From contig NW_020167534.1 in NCBI RefSeq assembly GCF_001641265.1, forward strand, positions 124,001 to 188,000: DNA of 64,000 nt, in the 5' to 3' direction. A program made the position numbers and the translations under genes. Source of the DNA: Pseudogymnoascus destructans (Eukaryota; Ascomycota; Leotiomycetes; Thelebolales; Thelebolaceae). Under the pieces are notes generated by a model, which did not search any database, was not told where the DNA came from, and saw only the letters and a list, made by a program, of their open reading frames with translations. This document shows positions 21,557 to 32,142 of the stretch, in pieces. The stretch's first letter is position 1. Every line of letters begins with the position of its first letter.

Positions 21557-22567
21557 TTATACCTGATCTTCCGTATCCGTATACTCTGGCGGAAACTCAT
21601 CATTGACTTCTGCTCCTCCCACGACTGACTCAGCAGCCAACAACCGCCGCTGCCTTGCCTCTTCCAAATCCGCAACCCACAGCGCTGAGCCAGCAGCAGA
21701 TGTAAGCAAGAAGAACATTGACAACACTGGGACAAGCTGCAGCAGTAGCGCAATGGTCCCAAACCTGAGTCCAAGAGTTAGTATAGAATTCATCGCCTTC
21801 CCCACGTCACACTGATACTAGTTTAGTGCAACATACCAAGTATAGCCCCATCGCCGACTTTCCACCTCTTTATTCCGCTCCTTCCTCCCCAACCCCCTCA
21901 ACTTAAAATACCTCCAATGCTGCAATGGCCCGGCCCTCCTCCCCGTAAGAATCAAGAACAGCGGCACGCCCGCGAAGGGAATAAAATTCAGCGGGAGGAA
22001 CAGCACAAATTCCGCAATCTGACGGAAGCTGAATGGGCCATACACTGCCTTCTCTGTCGGTGGGCCGAGGGCCTTGACGGAGTTTGACGCGGCGGGAAAA
22101 ATGGTGCGAGAGGGTGAGAGCAGGGCTTCTTGGTGCTGGGAGAGGAGGGTCGCGTCAAAGACATCCACAAGTGTTTCGTCGACGAAGAAAGCTTCGAAGA
22201 GGAGGGCGACGATGACGGCGCCTGTTCATAGTCAGCTTCCGCGCTTGATCTTTTTGGGGCGATTTTCTAAAAGGGCGGCTGGTGCCTAGATCTCGAAATG
22301 TAAAAGCGCCGACTCACCTTCTCCCAAAACCAAAAACGCAGCACTCACAAACGCCGCAGGGCCATGAAATATAGCCAACAGCGCCGCCTGTGGCAGGAAA
22401 GCAAGCATAAACAAGAGGGTATACACCAGTAAACTCAGGAACAGCATGGGTATCAGACGCGTCTTGAAGAGGCTCCAGAACGGAGGGTGGGCGATGAAGA
22501 ACCAGACACCCCATATGGGGTAGAGCGCCGGGTAGAGCGCCTTGCCCAGCGGCGTTAGGTACCGCAT
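21557..22567 (-). CDS. EI24/RRT8-like multi-pass membrane protein
   Basis: Three exons, 22567..22318, 22221..21837, 21764..21557, give 280 residues. The start MRYLTPLGKALYPALYPIWG is followed by several hydrophobic helices, including MLFLSLLVYTLLFMLAFLP and FVLFLPLNFIPFAGVPLFLI, a soluble loop with FFVDETLVDVFDATLL, an RRWGYTW segment before a last long helix, and an acidic tail. This layout matches the fungal EI24-domain / outer spore wall RRT8-like group, which sits in ER or lipid-droplet-related membranes in yeast relatives. Introns of 97 and 72 bp preserve phase. No lesion is seen. The precise role is not inferable from sequence. Confidence 0.75.
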
Positions 22568-22988
22568 TTTGTGGTGATGTTTGGGACGGTGAGAGATAAG
22601 GTCGGTGAGGTCACAGTAGATGACGACGTCCGCGCTGGTGGAAAATATGTTTTTCCGGTGGGTGAAAATTCAACAGACCACCATATAAGGGTGTATCAGA
22701 TGGTAGATCGAGAATGCAGATGCCTTACGAAATATAATTATTTAAGGTGATGTCTACAGTTAATGCAATGTTATTTGAAAAGAGGAAATTAAAGCTTTGT
22801 ATATGTTTTTTTTGGTCATAATAGCCTGTTCTAATCTATGTGTAATCTATGTGTATCAAAAAGTCTAAATTGGCCTAAGGCCCTATCTACGAATAATGTA
22901 CAAAAGGACGCTGGAACCGGCCAATATTTCTAGCATTAATATATATATAAGAAATCAATGGCCGGCCCGAGAGAAAAAGGTATCGGTG
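22568..22988. other. Intergenic, no gene seen
   Basis: AT-rich spacer between two minus-strand genes; holds the promoter of the EI24-like gene and the 3' region of the next. An 8-T run lies near 22806. Confidence 0.4.
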
Positions 22989-24404
22989 TCACTGGATACC
23001 ACCCTCCCACTCTTCCTGCTCAATCCATTCATTCCATTTATCTGGCGCAATCCCTGGAGTTCCGGTGGCACTCGTGCTTGCAGTTACAGTCGCATCACTC
23101 TTCAATCTGGTTGGAACTCCCGATATGACATCAAGGCCCCTTTTCACGGCAGCTGATTCTAGCTGGGCGGGTGCAATGCCACCCCCGACAGTTGAGTCGA
23201 GTCCGCCGACATGAGTCTTCGTGGCTAAATCCAGCTTTCTCGCGGGTGTTCCGGCGTAGGAAGTATCCAAGCTGCTGTCAAAAGAATCAGGCGCATTGAG
23301 CGCCTCATTGCCAGCCATAAGCATGCCCATAAGGGGATCGTTTGGAAATCCAAGATTCGCATCGAAAAGGCCGTCATCCTGTGGTGTCGCAGTTGCAAAC
23401 GGGTTGAACTCGCTATCTGCAGCCTGGATGTTGACCTGCGGCATGTATGTTTTGTCGCATGGTGCCCCTGCAGAGATAGAACTATCCGTGCCGTTGAAAT
23501 CATTAGGCCCAGGCCGTTTAGAGAGCTGCGATTGTTGCTCGAACGATCGAGAAACTTTCACCTCGGGTTGCTCGATAGATTGCAAGGCAGGCGACTCTGA
23601 TTTTATTTCGACTGGCATAGACTTGCCACGACTTGGCTTCGAAGTATCCGGACTTGGCGGCTTAACTGTTGCTGATTGCTGGAGTTTCATCGCAGACTCG
23701 GCTTGACACTGGTTGCGATACTGGCGTCGATTGTGGAGGTTCTGCGTAACTTGTGGCTGTGGATCAAAATTTTGAAACTGATGTTGCGGCAAATATGCTG
23801 GAGGCTGAGGTATGGTGATTGGCATTGTCGGCATGATATTGGGCATAGCATACGGCGGCGGGTGGCCATCGCCCATCATTTGCGCCCGATAACCCATCTG
23901 CGCATTCATCATACTGGCGACGTTCGGATAAAAACTGGGAACCTGGCTTGCTTGATGCGCTGCCTGTGCAGCTGCCTGTGTGGCATATGAGTCTCGCAGG
24001 GCCCCTTCAAGAGCTGACCGCATTTGAATGTGGTTCGTGAGGTAATCTGACAACTGATGGCGGCTGAAATCGGTAGACTGGCTATGGAGGGCGCTGAGGC
24101 ACCGATAATGGTGTGGGAGATCGTCTTCCTCCTCCTCATACATCTCTTCGTTTATTACATCTTCCTCAGAGACTCGTAATGATCTGCCGGTCCGTCGCTT
24201 GTGTATTTCTGATGCGCGCCTGGCTGATTCTACACGTGCTTCTAATGAGCGGTCACTCCTCCTTGAAGCGGCGATGTAGGCCCGCTCCTGGTTCTCCTCG
24301 TGTGTACGTTCGGTCTGAAGCAGTTAGTGACTCTGTTGGATGGAGTGATATGAGACAACTACCTTGATTGCCTTAGCAGGCGGGATGCATCTCAGAGGAG
24401 GCAT
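22989..24404 (-). CDS. Conserved fungal nuclear-type protein, Gln/Pro-rich
   Basis: Two exons, 24404..24363 and 24314..22989, 455 residues, joined through a 48 bp intron in phase 0. After a short first exon comes a strongly basic conserved block (THEENQERAYIAASRRSDR, ASEIHKRRTGRSLRVSEEDV) and an acidic patch (MYEEEEDDLPHHY). The rest is Gln-, Pro- and Met-rich, with QMGYRAQMMGDGHPPPYAMP and acidic motifs typical of transcriptional regulators, and ends DKWNEWIEQEEWEGG. The basic block is one I have seen in many Pezizomycotina proteins of unknown function. Nuclear role is inference. The gene looks intact. Confidence 0.7.
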
Positions 24405-25863
24405 CGTAATAAGCAAATACAATTGAATATAATTGAATTGAACAGAATTGAACAATTTTAAACCTGGCCACTGCAGAGTAGAGGAACTGAACGCAAAAAA
24501 AAGTTGGTTTCGGCAGAATCAGATGTATTAAGAAATAATTGGAAGCTGGACACAAGCTTAGGGAGGGACACGACCGTGGCGATCGTGATGGTTTGCAATG
24601 CTGTTTAAAGCGGCCTAATTGTTGAATAAGGCCAGCGATACTGACGCGATAGTGAAGTTATGAAACAAAACGGAGGTAAGGCCCGAAGCCCTACCTCTTG
24701 TTGCTCTACTGATCCATGGGCCAAATGGATTTTGCGATGGTTGTTCGACGTCAAATCGAGCTGTGCATGACGTTACCCCGGATTCATAGACCACAACAAG
24801 AGGCTATCAGAGCTCGACCCCTGGGATTTTAGTCAAAAATATAAATCATCTCTAGTAGCGCATCATTAGTAGGCTATGCTCCTGCTCTCTCTTCATCTAA
24901 TATCCAACGAGATTCCTTATTCTGTGGAGACATTACTTCAACGACTTCAACGACTTCAACGTGCTGGTGGTGTTGTCCTAGGCCGACTGAGAGCTCTCGA
25001 TTTGGTGCTGAGGGAGGAGCGACCAAGCCCGGGAAGGCCTTCCGCGCCGCCTGTAGCCGCCACTTGATGTCACTTTTTCTGGGTTGTGCCCCGCAAACCA
25101 TATATCAACTTGGTCTGATAAAGCTTCAGTCGAGAATGGCCGCTATAAAGTTACAAAATTCACCGCCATAGCGAGCATTAGTAAAGCACTAAAGCTTGAG
25201 TCCAGTGATAAATTCCTCGGACTTCAACCCCCGCTCAGTGCTTTCTCCTGAGAATGAGTTCGTCGTTGCTCATAATTAGTCAGGAGCAACATGCAATTCA
25301 ACTCTCCTATCCTCGCATCACCCCACTTCCCGGACCTTGCTCCGCCCTTGATACTTCCCCGAAGTCGCATGCCAGTTCAACCTTATCTGAAAATAAGCAT
25401 AGGCCATGAGATTGAGCACTTGAATACAGATGAACACCTTCCATTAGTGTTGCAAAGTCTGAGGCATGGCTAAGACGTGTTGTGTTCATACTGTTTTGTA
25501 TTACGCTGGCTGTGCTGCATTCTAATTCATATATCGAAACCCCCATCGGGCAAAAAGAATATTCCCAGCATATCTGGCGGTAGTACCGTCAGCGCGGAAT
25601 TAAAACAGCTCGGCTTTCGGCACTTACCACCATTTCCGCGATATCGTTTCTGGTGCACCTGGTGCAGTCGTTTGGCGATGCTTGTCATTCTAACCATAGA
25701 CTCATAACGACGTCGTCAAAAACTTTATTTGACTGTTTTACCGATTTTTGGATGTCCTATCCAATCCGAAGTTCGCTGGAACATAGAGAGCTTCAATCAT
25801 CTGATCTTCTTGGGTGGACAAATCCGTAGCTCTCTTCACCCATCATGCGACCAGCGTTGCTCT
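24405..25863. other. Long intergenic stretch with a 9 bp microsatellite
   Basis: About 1.46 kb without a supportable gene. Three tandem copies of ACTTCAACG at about 24933..24959 create a spurious VEV-repeat frame on the minus strand. No splice-linked coding blocks found. Confidence 0.5.
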
Positions 25864-26379
25864 CTAACCCGCGTAATCGGGCAAGTCATGATCGCGCTCC
25901 ATGTACTTTGGTAATTGTTCCTCGGTCTCGTCGGGCGTGTAAGAAGATGAGGCCATGTTCCCAGCGGCTACGGAATGCCGTCCATCGTTCTGCTCTGTAT
26001 CGTTCGACGAGTCACCTGGCACGCCCGTAGGTTGTTCTGGCGGCGGTATGCGAGGTGTGCTTGGCGAGGATAGTGCTTGCAGTTGATACCCCATTTGAGA
26101 TGGGCGGAATTGGCTTTGCGTGCTTGGACTTCCCATGGTAGGCCCTCTAGCGGGCGACTCTGCGCGCTCTAGGATAGCGGATGTAGCTTCCTGATCGCGT
26201 TTGCGTTGTCGAAAGGCCCGAATAGCCCAAGCATTGATGCAGATGAAGAAAGTTAAGCTGACGCATAGTATCCATACGACAACCATTATGTTTGAGGCTT
26301 CGCGAAGCGGATGACTGGTATAACGGGTGTCCGCGGCAACAGCGTTTGTCGCTTTGATTGTTGTGCTGGTACCATACAT
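25864..26379 (-). CDS. Small single-pass membrane protein
   Basis: I start at the Met of MYGTSTTIKATN (26379), 171 residues, because the longer frame upstream is AT-rich and looks like 5' leader. One transmembrane helix (NIMVVVWILCVSLTFFICIN) is followed by a basic stop-transfer patch (AFRQRKRDQ), so the C-terminus should face the cytosol. The tail is Ser/Pro/Gln-rich and ends LPKYMERDHDLPDYAG, with two LPxY motifs of the kind that can recruit WW-domain ubiquitin ligases. No family recognised. It is divergent from the citrate carrier gene over about 850 bp. Confidence 0.6.
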   Translation of the reverse strand: MYGTSTTIKATNAVAADTRYTSHPLREASNIMVVVWILCVSLTFFICINAWAIRAFRQRKRDQEATSAILERAESPARGPTMGSPSTQSQFRPSQMGYQLQALSSPSTPRIPPPEQPTGVPGDSSNDTEQNDGRHSVAAGNMASSSYTPDETEEQLPKYMERDHDLPDYAG

Positions 26380-27231
26380 ATTGGTGAGAGGCAGCGTGAT
26401 GGAATGTATGAGAAGAGAGATATTATCGTCGTTTATGTGATAGGCAGAGCTAAACACAGTGCGGAAGGCACGAACTAGGGTAAAGGATATGGAAATATAT
26501 AGGAATGGACGAGATACATGGATCAATAATATAGGAAAGAACGAATGAGTTGGGAAAGAACGACAGGTGATATGGATAAAAATTAGGAAGGAACGGGGGG
26601 CAACATGGACAGAGATAGGAAGTACGAGAGGCAGAGTATAAACAATAAGAAACTATTCTCGTGACACCTAGCTTTCCTCTATTTGTGGTGTATTCCACGG
26701 TACATGACATTGAGGCCACTGAACGAAGTGCCTTTTAAGGGTGAATCTTTGCACTTATCTAGGAGGACAATACAATTCGGCGAGAGGTCAAACTCTATAT
26801 CGAAATGACGAAGTCCTTGACAATAAATGCAGAAGAAACGTTTGCTACACATCGTATTGCAAACAAATACTGTCGTATTATTGTCGCATTGATGTCTCGG
26901 TCGGGAAGCCCACGATCCGCAATATAGGATTTGTACGAGAGATATGGGCGTTTAGAGCGCTAATCCAGGTCAATGCAGCCGCCGGCCCCTGTTCCCCGGA
27001 TATTTCGTCATAATTGCCGACGCCGCATCGGACCTCGTCAAAACTTTATTTCTATCGTAGCGGGGTGTACATTCTCAACGCCATTCTCTCGCCGACTCGC
27101 TCAATTATCCTTCCTTCGCTCTCGGATCCATAGTAATAGCTCAATTGCTTTGCCCCTCCTGATATTCCCGTTGGCTCTAAGCTATTGGAGGATCGGCAAT
27201 CGCAAAGAGTCCCCTCGGCTATATAGGCGCC
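26380..27231. promoter_or_regulatory. Divergent promoter, membrane protein / citrate carrier
   Basis: 852 bp between two outward starts. The part near 26400-26700 is AT-rich and pyrimidine-skewed; ATG-proximal sequence before 27232 is TATATAGG-containing (27219..27226). No other site claimed. Confidence 0.4.
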
Positions 27232-28437
27232 ATGGCGTCGACGACAAAGGCGCCGGAGAAGCGCAAGGAGAAGCCAAGCGCTCTCCGTTCGGTGATAGCT
27301 GGGGCGAGTGCTGGTGCCGTCGAAATTTGTAAGTGCAGCCTTCTTAGAAACAGAGCCTGAAGGTGGGCTGTTTTTTAGAGCATGGGCTAATAATGCGACT
27401 GTAGCTATCACCTACCCTGCAGAATGTATGTTGGGACCCTTCTGAGCGACAGCGAAGCTATGGCATATAACTGAAAATGCTGCTGGTTGATTCTCTGGAG
27501 CATCCTCAAAGAGCACGATGCCGCCCCAGGAGAAATTACGCCGCATAGCTTCGTGGGCCGGATGCGCTCTTGATACCAGAGGACGGAAATATTGACAGGA
27601 AGATAGTTGCCAAAACCCGAACACAACTCAACCAACGGTTATCCGGCGCCGATAAGCTCCCATGGCCAAAATTCGGCCCAGCATGGTACGCCGGCTGCAC
27701 AACGCTGATTATCGGCAACTCCTTGAAGGCTGGAGTCCGGTTCGTGGCATTCGACCAGTTTAAGTCCATGCTGCAAGATGAGAATGGACACATCTCCGGC
27801 CCTCGCACCGTCATTGCCGGCTTTGGAGCCGGTGTGACTGAGTCTTTGCTTGCCGTAACCCCATTTGAGAGTATTAAGACCACACTGTAAGCCGGTTTCT
27901 CCCTTGGACCCCATGCCGCGTGCTGACACTCCTAGGATCGACGATCGCAAAGCCGCAAAGCCCCGCCTGCGCGGTTTCCTCCACGCCGTTCCCATAATCG
28001 CACGAGAGCGTGGCCTTCACGGCTTCTTCCAAGGTTTCGTACCAACGACGGCACGCCAGGCCGCCAACTCGGCGACGCGATTCGGGTCGTATAACTTCTT
28101 CAAGCAAATCGCAGAGTCATACGTGGCGCCTGGCGAGAAGCTGGGTGCGGCGAGCACGTTTGGTATTGGTGGTCTCGCAGGCCTGATCACGGTGTATGTG
28201 ACGCAGCCTGTGGACACAATCAAGACGCGCATGCAGAGTATTGAGGCGAAGCAACTGTATAAGAACAGCTGGGACTGTGGGAGTCAGCTTGTGCGGAATG
28301 AGGGTGTGTTGACGCTGTGGTCAGGAGCGTTGCCGAGGTTGGTGAGACTGATGCTTAGTGGCGGTATTGTGTTTACTATGTACGAGAAGAGCATTGAGTT
28401 GATGGATAGGGTGGATCCTGATAAGAGATACATTTGA
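27232..28437 (+). CDS. CTP1: Mitochondrial tricarboxylate (citrate) carrier
   Basis: Four exons, 27232..27328, 27405..27425, 27607..27886, 27936..28437, give 299 residues, the same length as yeast Ctp1. It is an SLC25 carrier with three repeats, each with its Px[DE]xx[KR] signature: PAEFAKT, PFESIKT and PVDTIKT. GSYNFFKQ, GLAGLITVYVTQP and MYEKSIELMDR fit the citrate carrier branch. It should exchange citrate for malate across the inner mitochondrial membrane, supplying cytosolic acetyl-CoA. A 21-nt micro-exon (27405..27425) carries the first signature. All joints keep phase; no lesion. Confidence 0.9.
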
Positions 28438-28681
28438 GTGATGGAATAGATAGAGTAGGGGCTTCGTTTTTTTGTATGTCATACCGCCGCTAGACGATGT
28501 CAAAGCATCGAATGTAAATTGGGATAATAGATACTATGAGGGCTGAACTACGCCGTCGTCGGGCACTACGACCGGCCCATGCCCTTCGGGGCTTTTTATG
28601 TTGTGCAGCTACTTGTGCATTACCCCTATGCAGGACGTCCGGTCTATATAGCGCTTAATACGAGTACGTTTTAATTCAAAG

Positions 28682-28820
28682 GGCTCGATGGTCTAGTGGT
28701 AAGATGCCCGTCTCTCAATTATCGACCGGTTTTGGATACATCCAAACTCGCCTTCGGCAAGCCCCCGAGTTTGAGGTTGAGAACCGACAGGAGACTCCAG
28801 TTCGAATCTGGGTCTGGCCA
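28682..28820 (+). tRNA. Intron-containing tRNA, best read as tRNA-Glu(CTC)
   Basis: A-box TGGTCTAGTGG and B-box GTTCGAATC are present. Acceptor arms 28682..28688 and 28813..28819 pair with one mismatch, and the T arm is TCCAG/CTGGG. The anticodon loop starting 28712 reads C-T-CTC-A-A, so the anticodon is CTC. The 3' side of the anticodon stem is displaced to about 28787..28791 by an intron of about 68 nt after position 37, which itself folds into a long hairpin. A T5 Pol III terminator follows at about 28823. Mismatches in the acceptor (C:T) and anticodon (C:A) stems leave open a tRNA-derived pseudogene. Confidence 0.6.
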
Positions 28821-29313
28821 TGTTTTTGACTCTTTGATTTTTTGATTTTTTTGGCCTTTTTTGAAGAGGGAGGTTGCCCGTTCGAGTCGTCGATGAGGCT
28901 TTGTTGATCGAGCCTTTGTGTGGCGGCTGTGAGGCTTCTCACTTTCGTCACACGCAACCACAGCCACGGAGTTTGAACAATGGCCACCATTGTTGGCATT
29001 CTACACATCTAGGGCTTCTATTATTTGAACAGTTGTTTATACACATATATCACAATAATTTATAACTTGTTTAATCGTGTATATATTCCTCTCTATAGTA
29101 AAGGTAGGTAGGCGTCCACCAAGAACAATCTTGGCGGTGGAACTTACAACCCGCCCACGATTCTAATAACCACTCGCCTAACTTAATACCTGAAGCAGTC
29201 CCCACGCCGGATCATTCAGACTGCGGCCGAGGATACCACCGAGTCTTTCCCCTAGGTATTCTCATTTCGTAACTACATGACATAAATCGTGTACAATCAA
29301 CATGCTCAGAGCT
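28821..29313. other. Spacer downstream of the tRNA
   Basis: Contains T-rich runs just after the tRNA (terminator) and the 3' flank of the eIF2B epsilon gene. No gene seen. Confidence 0.4.
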
Positions 29314-31633
29314 TCAGTCACTGTCTTCATCGTCTTCATCATCATCGCTATCCTCCTCCTCCGCTTCCTCCAGCCACGCAATGAAGCCACCTGCCATCGT
29401 CCGGACACGTACCATGTTCTCGGTCTCGCTGCTCTTAGGGTCCTTCCACCATGCCTCGAAGCCCTCCTCTTCGATGACTTCTAGGCCGTAAAGCTCCTTG
29501 CAGAGACTGAACAGGACAGCCTCTCCCTTGTCGCGGTTGCAGAGGTCCTTTTGAAAGCTCGTAAGGAGATCAGCCTGGTCTCCGACACGCTTGTCCCTAC
29601 CCAGGGCAACATCAGACAGGAACGCCGTGGCGCCTTCCTGTGCAAGTGTCTGCTTGACAGCCTTGAGCGGCTCAGCACCACCCTCGATGAGCTGCACAAT
29701 GCGCTTGATGAAACCGACTGCAATGGCACGGTGCATGTGGTGGTCAGTGGCGTTATTACTGAGACGGAGCGAAGTGAATTCTACACGGGTGTTGTGGAAG
29801 TCGCCACTCTCGCTCAGAGTCTTGAACACATCTGCAACAGCGTCCTTGTGGAAGTTCTGACCGCTTGACTCGTCTCCCGAGGCCTCGTCATCAGATACTG
29901 CACTTGCGAAACTTGAGTGCCTGGAGCGTGCCTCGGCTTCATCCTCGTCAGAGCCTGCATCGGATCCGATCTGCGAATAGGAGTCTTCGGCAATGTTGAG
30001 GTGTGCAGTGCTGTAGATAAGGGTGCTGAGAAGATCACGGCAGACATCCTTTCCATCCTCCTCGCCATCTTCGTAGGCATAGCCATCGCCTCCCTCACCG
30101 ACGATAGCGGTATCTGCTGGCACTCGTGCAAGAGGCTCGCCATCAACGTCTTCGCGCTTGCGCTTTGCTCTAGTTATACGCTCGCCGGCCTTGACTGTAG
30201 TGTTGCTGCCAATTCGAACAGAATATGAAATGAGTGCTCCTTCGAGAATGGCTGCAGATTTACCAATCGCAGCTTCACTGGCGATAATGGACTTCTGGAT
30301 GTGCGCACCATCCTCTACAACAACATCATCCCAGATATAGGAGTCCTCGATGACAACATTCTTGCCGATCTGACACCTACGGCCAATTATTGAGTTGCTG
30401 ATAACTGTGCCGTCGCCGATACTGGTTGCTCTCCCAATAACGGTCTTCTTGCCGACCTTGCAGCTGCGGGCGAGAATAACACCATCTTCCTTGATTATAC
30501 CACCAGCACCACGGTTGTACTTTTGATCAATGACCCAGTTGTTGTCAGGAATCATTGGGAACGTCCATCGCCCGAGTATGTCCTTGCTGACGCAGTCATA
30601 CATTTGGAGGGTGCTAGCTCTCGCAGCGTAATGCTTGTCGACGATTTCAATATGGATAGTCTTTCCATTGAGTTCGTAATCCTTTAGGATATTGTGAAGG
30701 AATTGGGATCGCGGCTTCTCCGCGTCGAACGACTCTGACCAAAGAGCCAAGACGTCTGGGGTGCAGATATCGATTCCCGTGTCAATCAAATCGCCACGCA
30801 TCTCAAACTCAGGCTCCTCCAGCACCTCGACTGGCAGGTCAATGTATTTCCTCTCGTCGAATGGAGTCATCTCATCATAGTGAAGAATGCGAACTTTGCG
30901 TAGGTTGTTGACAAATACTGGAACAACCGCTTTAGGCTTCGCCCGATGTTGCCCAGGCCCGCCGTATCTTGTGACAACAGTCATGATTGCGTTCTTATCG
31001 TCGGTCCTTCTCGTTCGGTGCTTCTGGAGTATGGGGCCGATAGGTAAGTTCGAGACAACGTCCGCGTAGGTTAAGAGGAAGTCGCCGGTAATAATTCCGC
31101 GGCTATCGATCATCCTCATGGCATCTCCGTATGAAGTGGACTGAGAGTGAATGAACTCCAGACTTGAGAATGGCGAGGCGAAGGAGGTCGCAGGATTCCA
31201 TTTTGAAGCCAGCAAGTATGCTTCCACTTCAAATGTATGCGCCGTGCAGTAAATAATGACCTCTCTGATCCCGTTGAAAGACAGAAATTCCAGGGTATAA
31301 TCAATCATTGGCGTATTACCGATTGGAAGAAGACACTGTTTTCACATTAGCCAATGCAATATTATACCAAATGGAAGATCGCCGCGCATCTAGGTCTGAA
31401 TGTCGCATGGGCAAAACTCACTCTTGGTCGCTCCAGTGAGAATGGGAGGAAGCGCGTCTCGAAAGAGTCCGTCAAAACCTGGCGCAAGTTAGTATTTGAC
31501 ACATTAATAGCTGATAAATATTGCATACCACTGCCTGGAACGTCTCCTCGCGCTCATCAGCCTTCTTCGCCTTCAGCGCCATCTTCTTGCCCTTGGCCGC
31601 CGGTTTTGTGTTGTTCTTCTGTTGCCCCGCCAT
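29314..31633 (-). CDS. GCD6: Translation initiation factor eIF2B, epsilon subunit
   Basis: Three exons, 31633..31529, 31478..31422, 31335..29314, give 727 residues. The nucleotidyltransferase-like N-domain begins QAVVLTDSFETRFLPFS and continues LLPIGNTPMIDYTLEFL. Left-handed beta-helix hexapeptides follow (IGDGTVISNSIIGRRCQIG, VVEDGAHIQKS). An acidic linker leads to the C-terminal W2/eIF5C domain (EEEGFEAWWKD), which is the catalytic GDP-GTP exchange region, and a tail of Asp/Glu/Ser. It recycles eIF2 in the cytosol and is the target of eIF2-alpha phosphorylation control. Intact; both introns (50 and 86 bp) lie near the 5' end. Divergent from ATG9. Confidence 0.92.
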
Positions 31634-32142
31634 GGCTACTGATTTCTTGTTCTCCTTGGGGCGCTGGAAATCCGATTAGCGCCGCGCCGAGAAAACGCGT
31701 CCAAGTAATAAGGGCCTATAAGCTTCCAGTCGTCATAAACTCGTGGCTGCGCCGCATATACAACGGCTTGAAATACAAAGAGAGACGTCGACCGCATATA
31801 AATTTCCCGATTGTTACTCACCCAGAATAGTTCATCGGAAAAACTCTTTCTCCGAGCCGATGAACGGCCGTCGCTTGGCAGCGGATCCATCCCCAGATAT
31901 CCTACCAGGTAACCTTGTGACTGGTAGCTTGATGATCACGATGCACACAGAAGTTCACAGCAACAGATACTGCAAAACTGCCTTGAAGTTGCTTTGAGAT
32001 GACATAAATAGCTGGGGGGTTGTCTGATATGTGTTATCTCTTTGAGAAGTAATGTTAGCTGGCGTCAATACCAGGTCCTTCTCTGGGCAAAATCGCGCTA
32101 GCAATAACATACCCCGCTACAATCAACAGGTCTTTCAGCAGT
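31634..32142. promoter_or_regulatory. Divergent promoter, eIF2B epsilon / ATG9
   Basis: 509 bp drive a translation factor on one side and an autophagy protein on the other. CTTTGAGA and TTATCT blocks are present but I assign no factor. No gene inside. Confidence 0.45.

Noticed and set aside
24874..25101. Minus-strand frame with VEVVEVVEV repeat
   Set aside because: The repeat is only the translation of a threefold 9 bp microsatellite; no other coding evidence.
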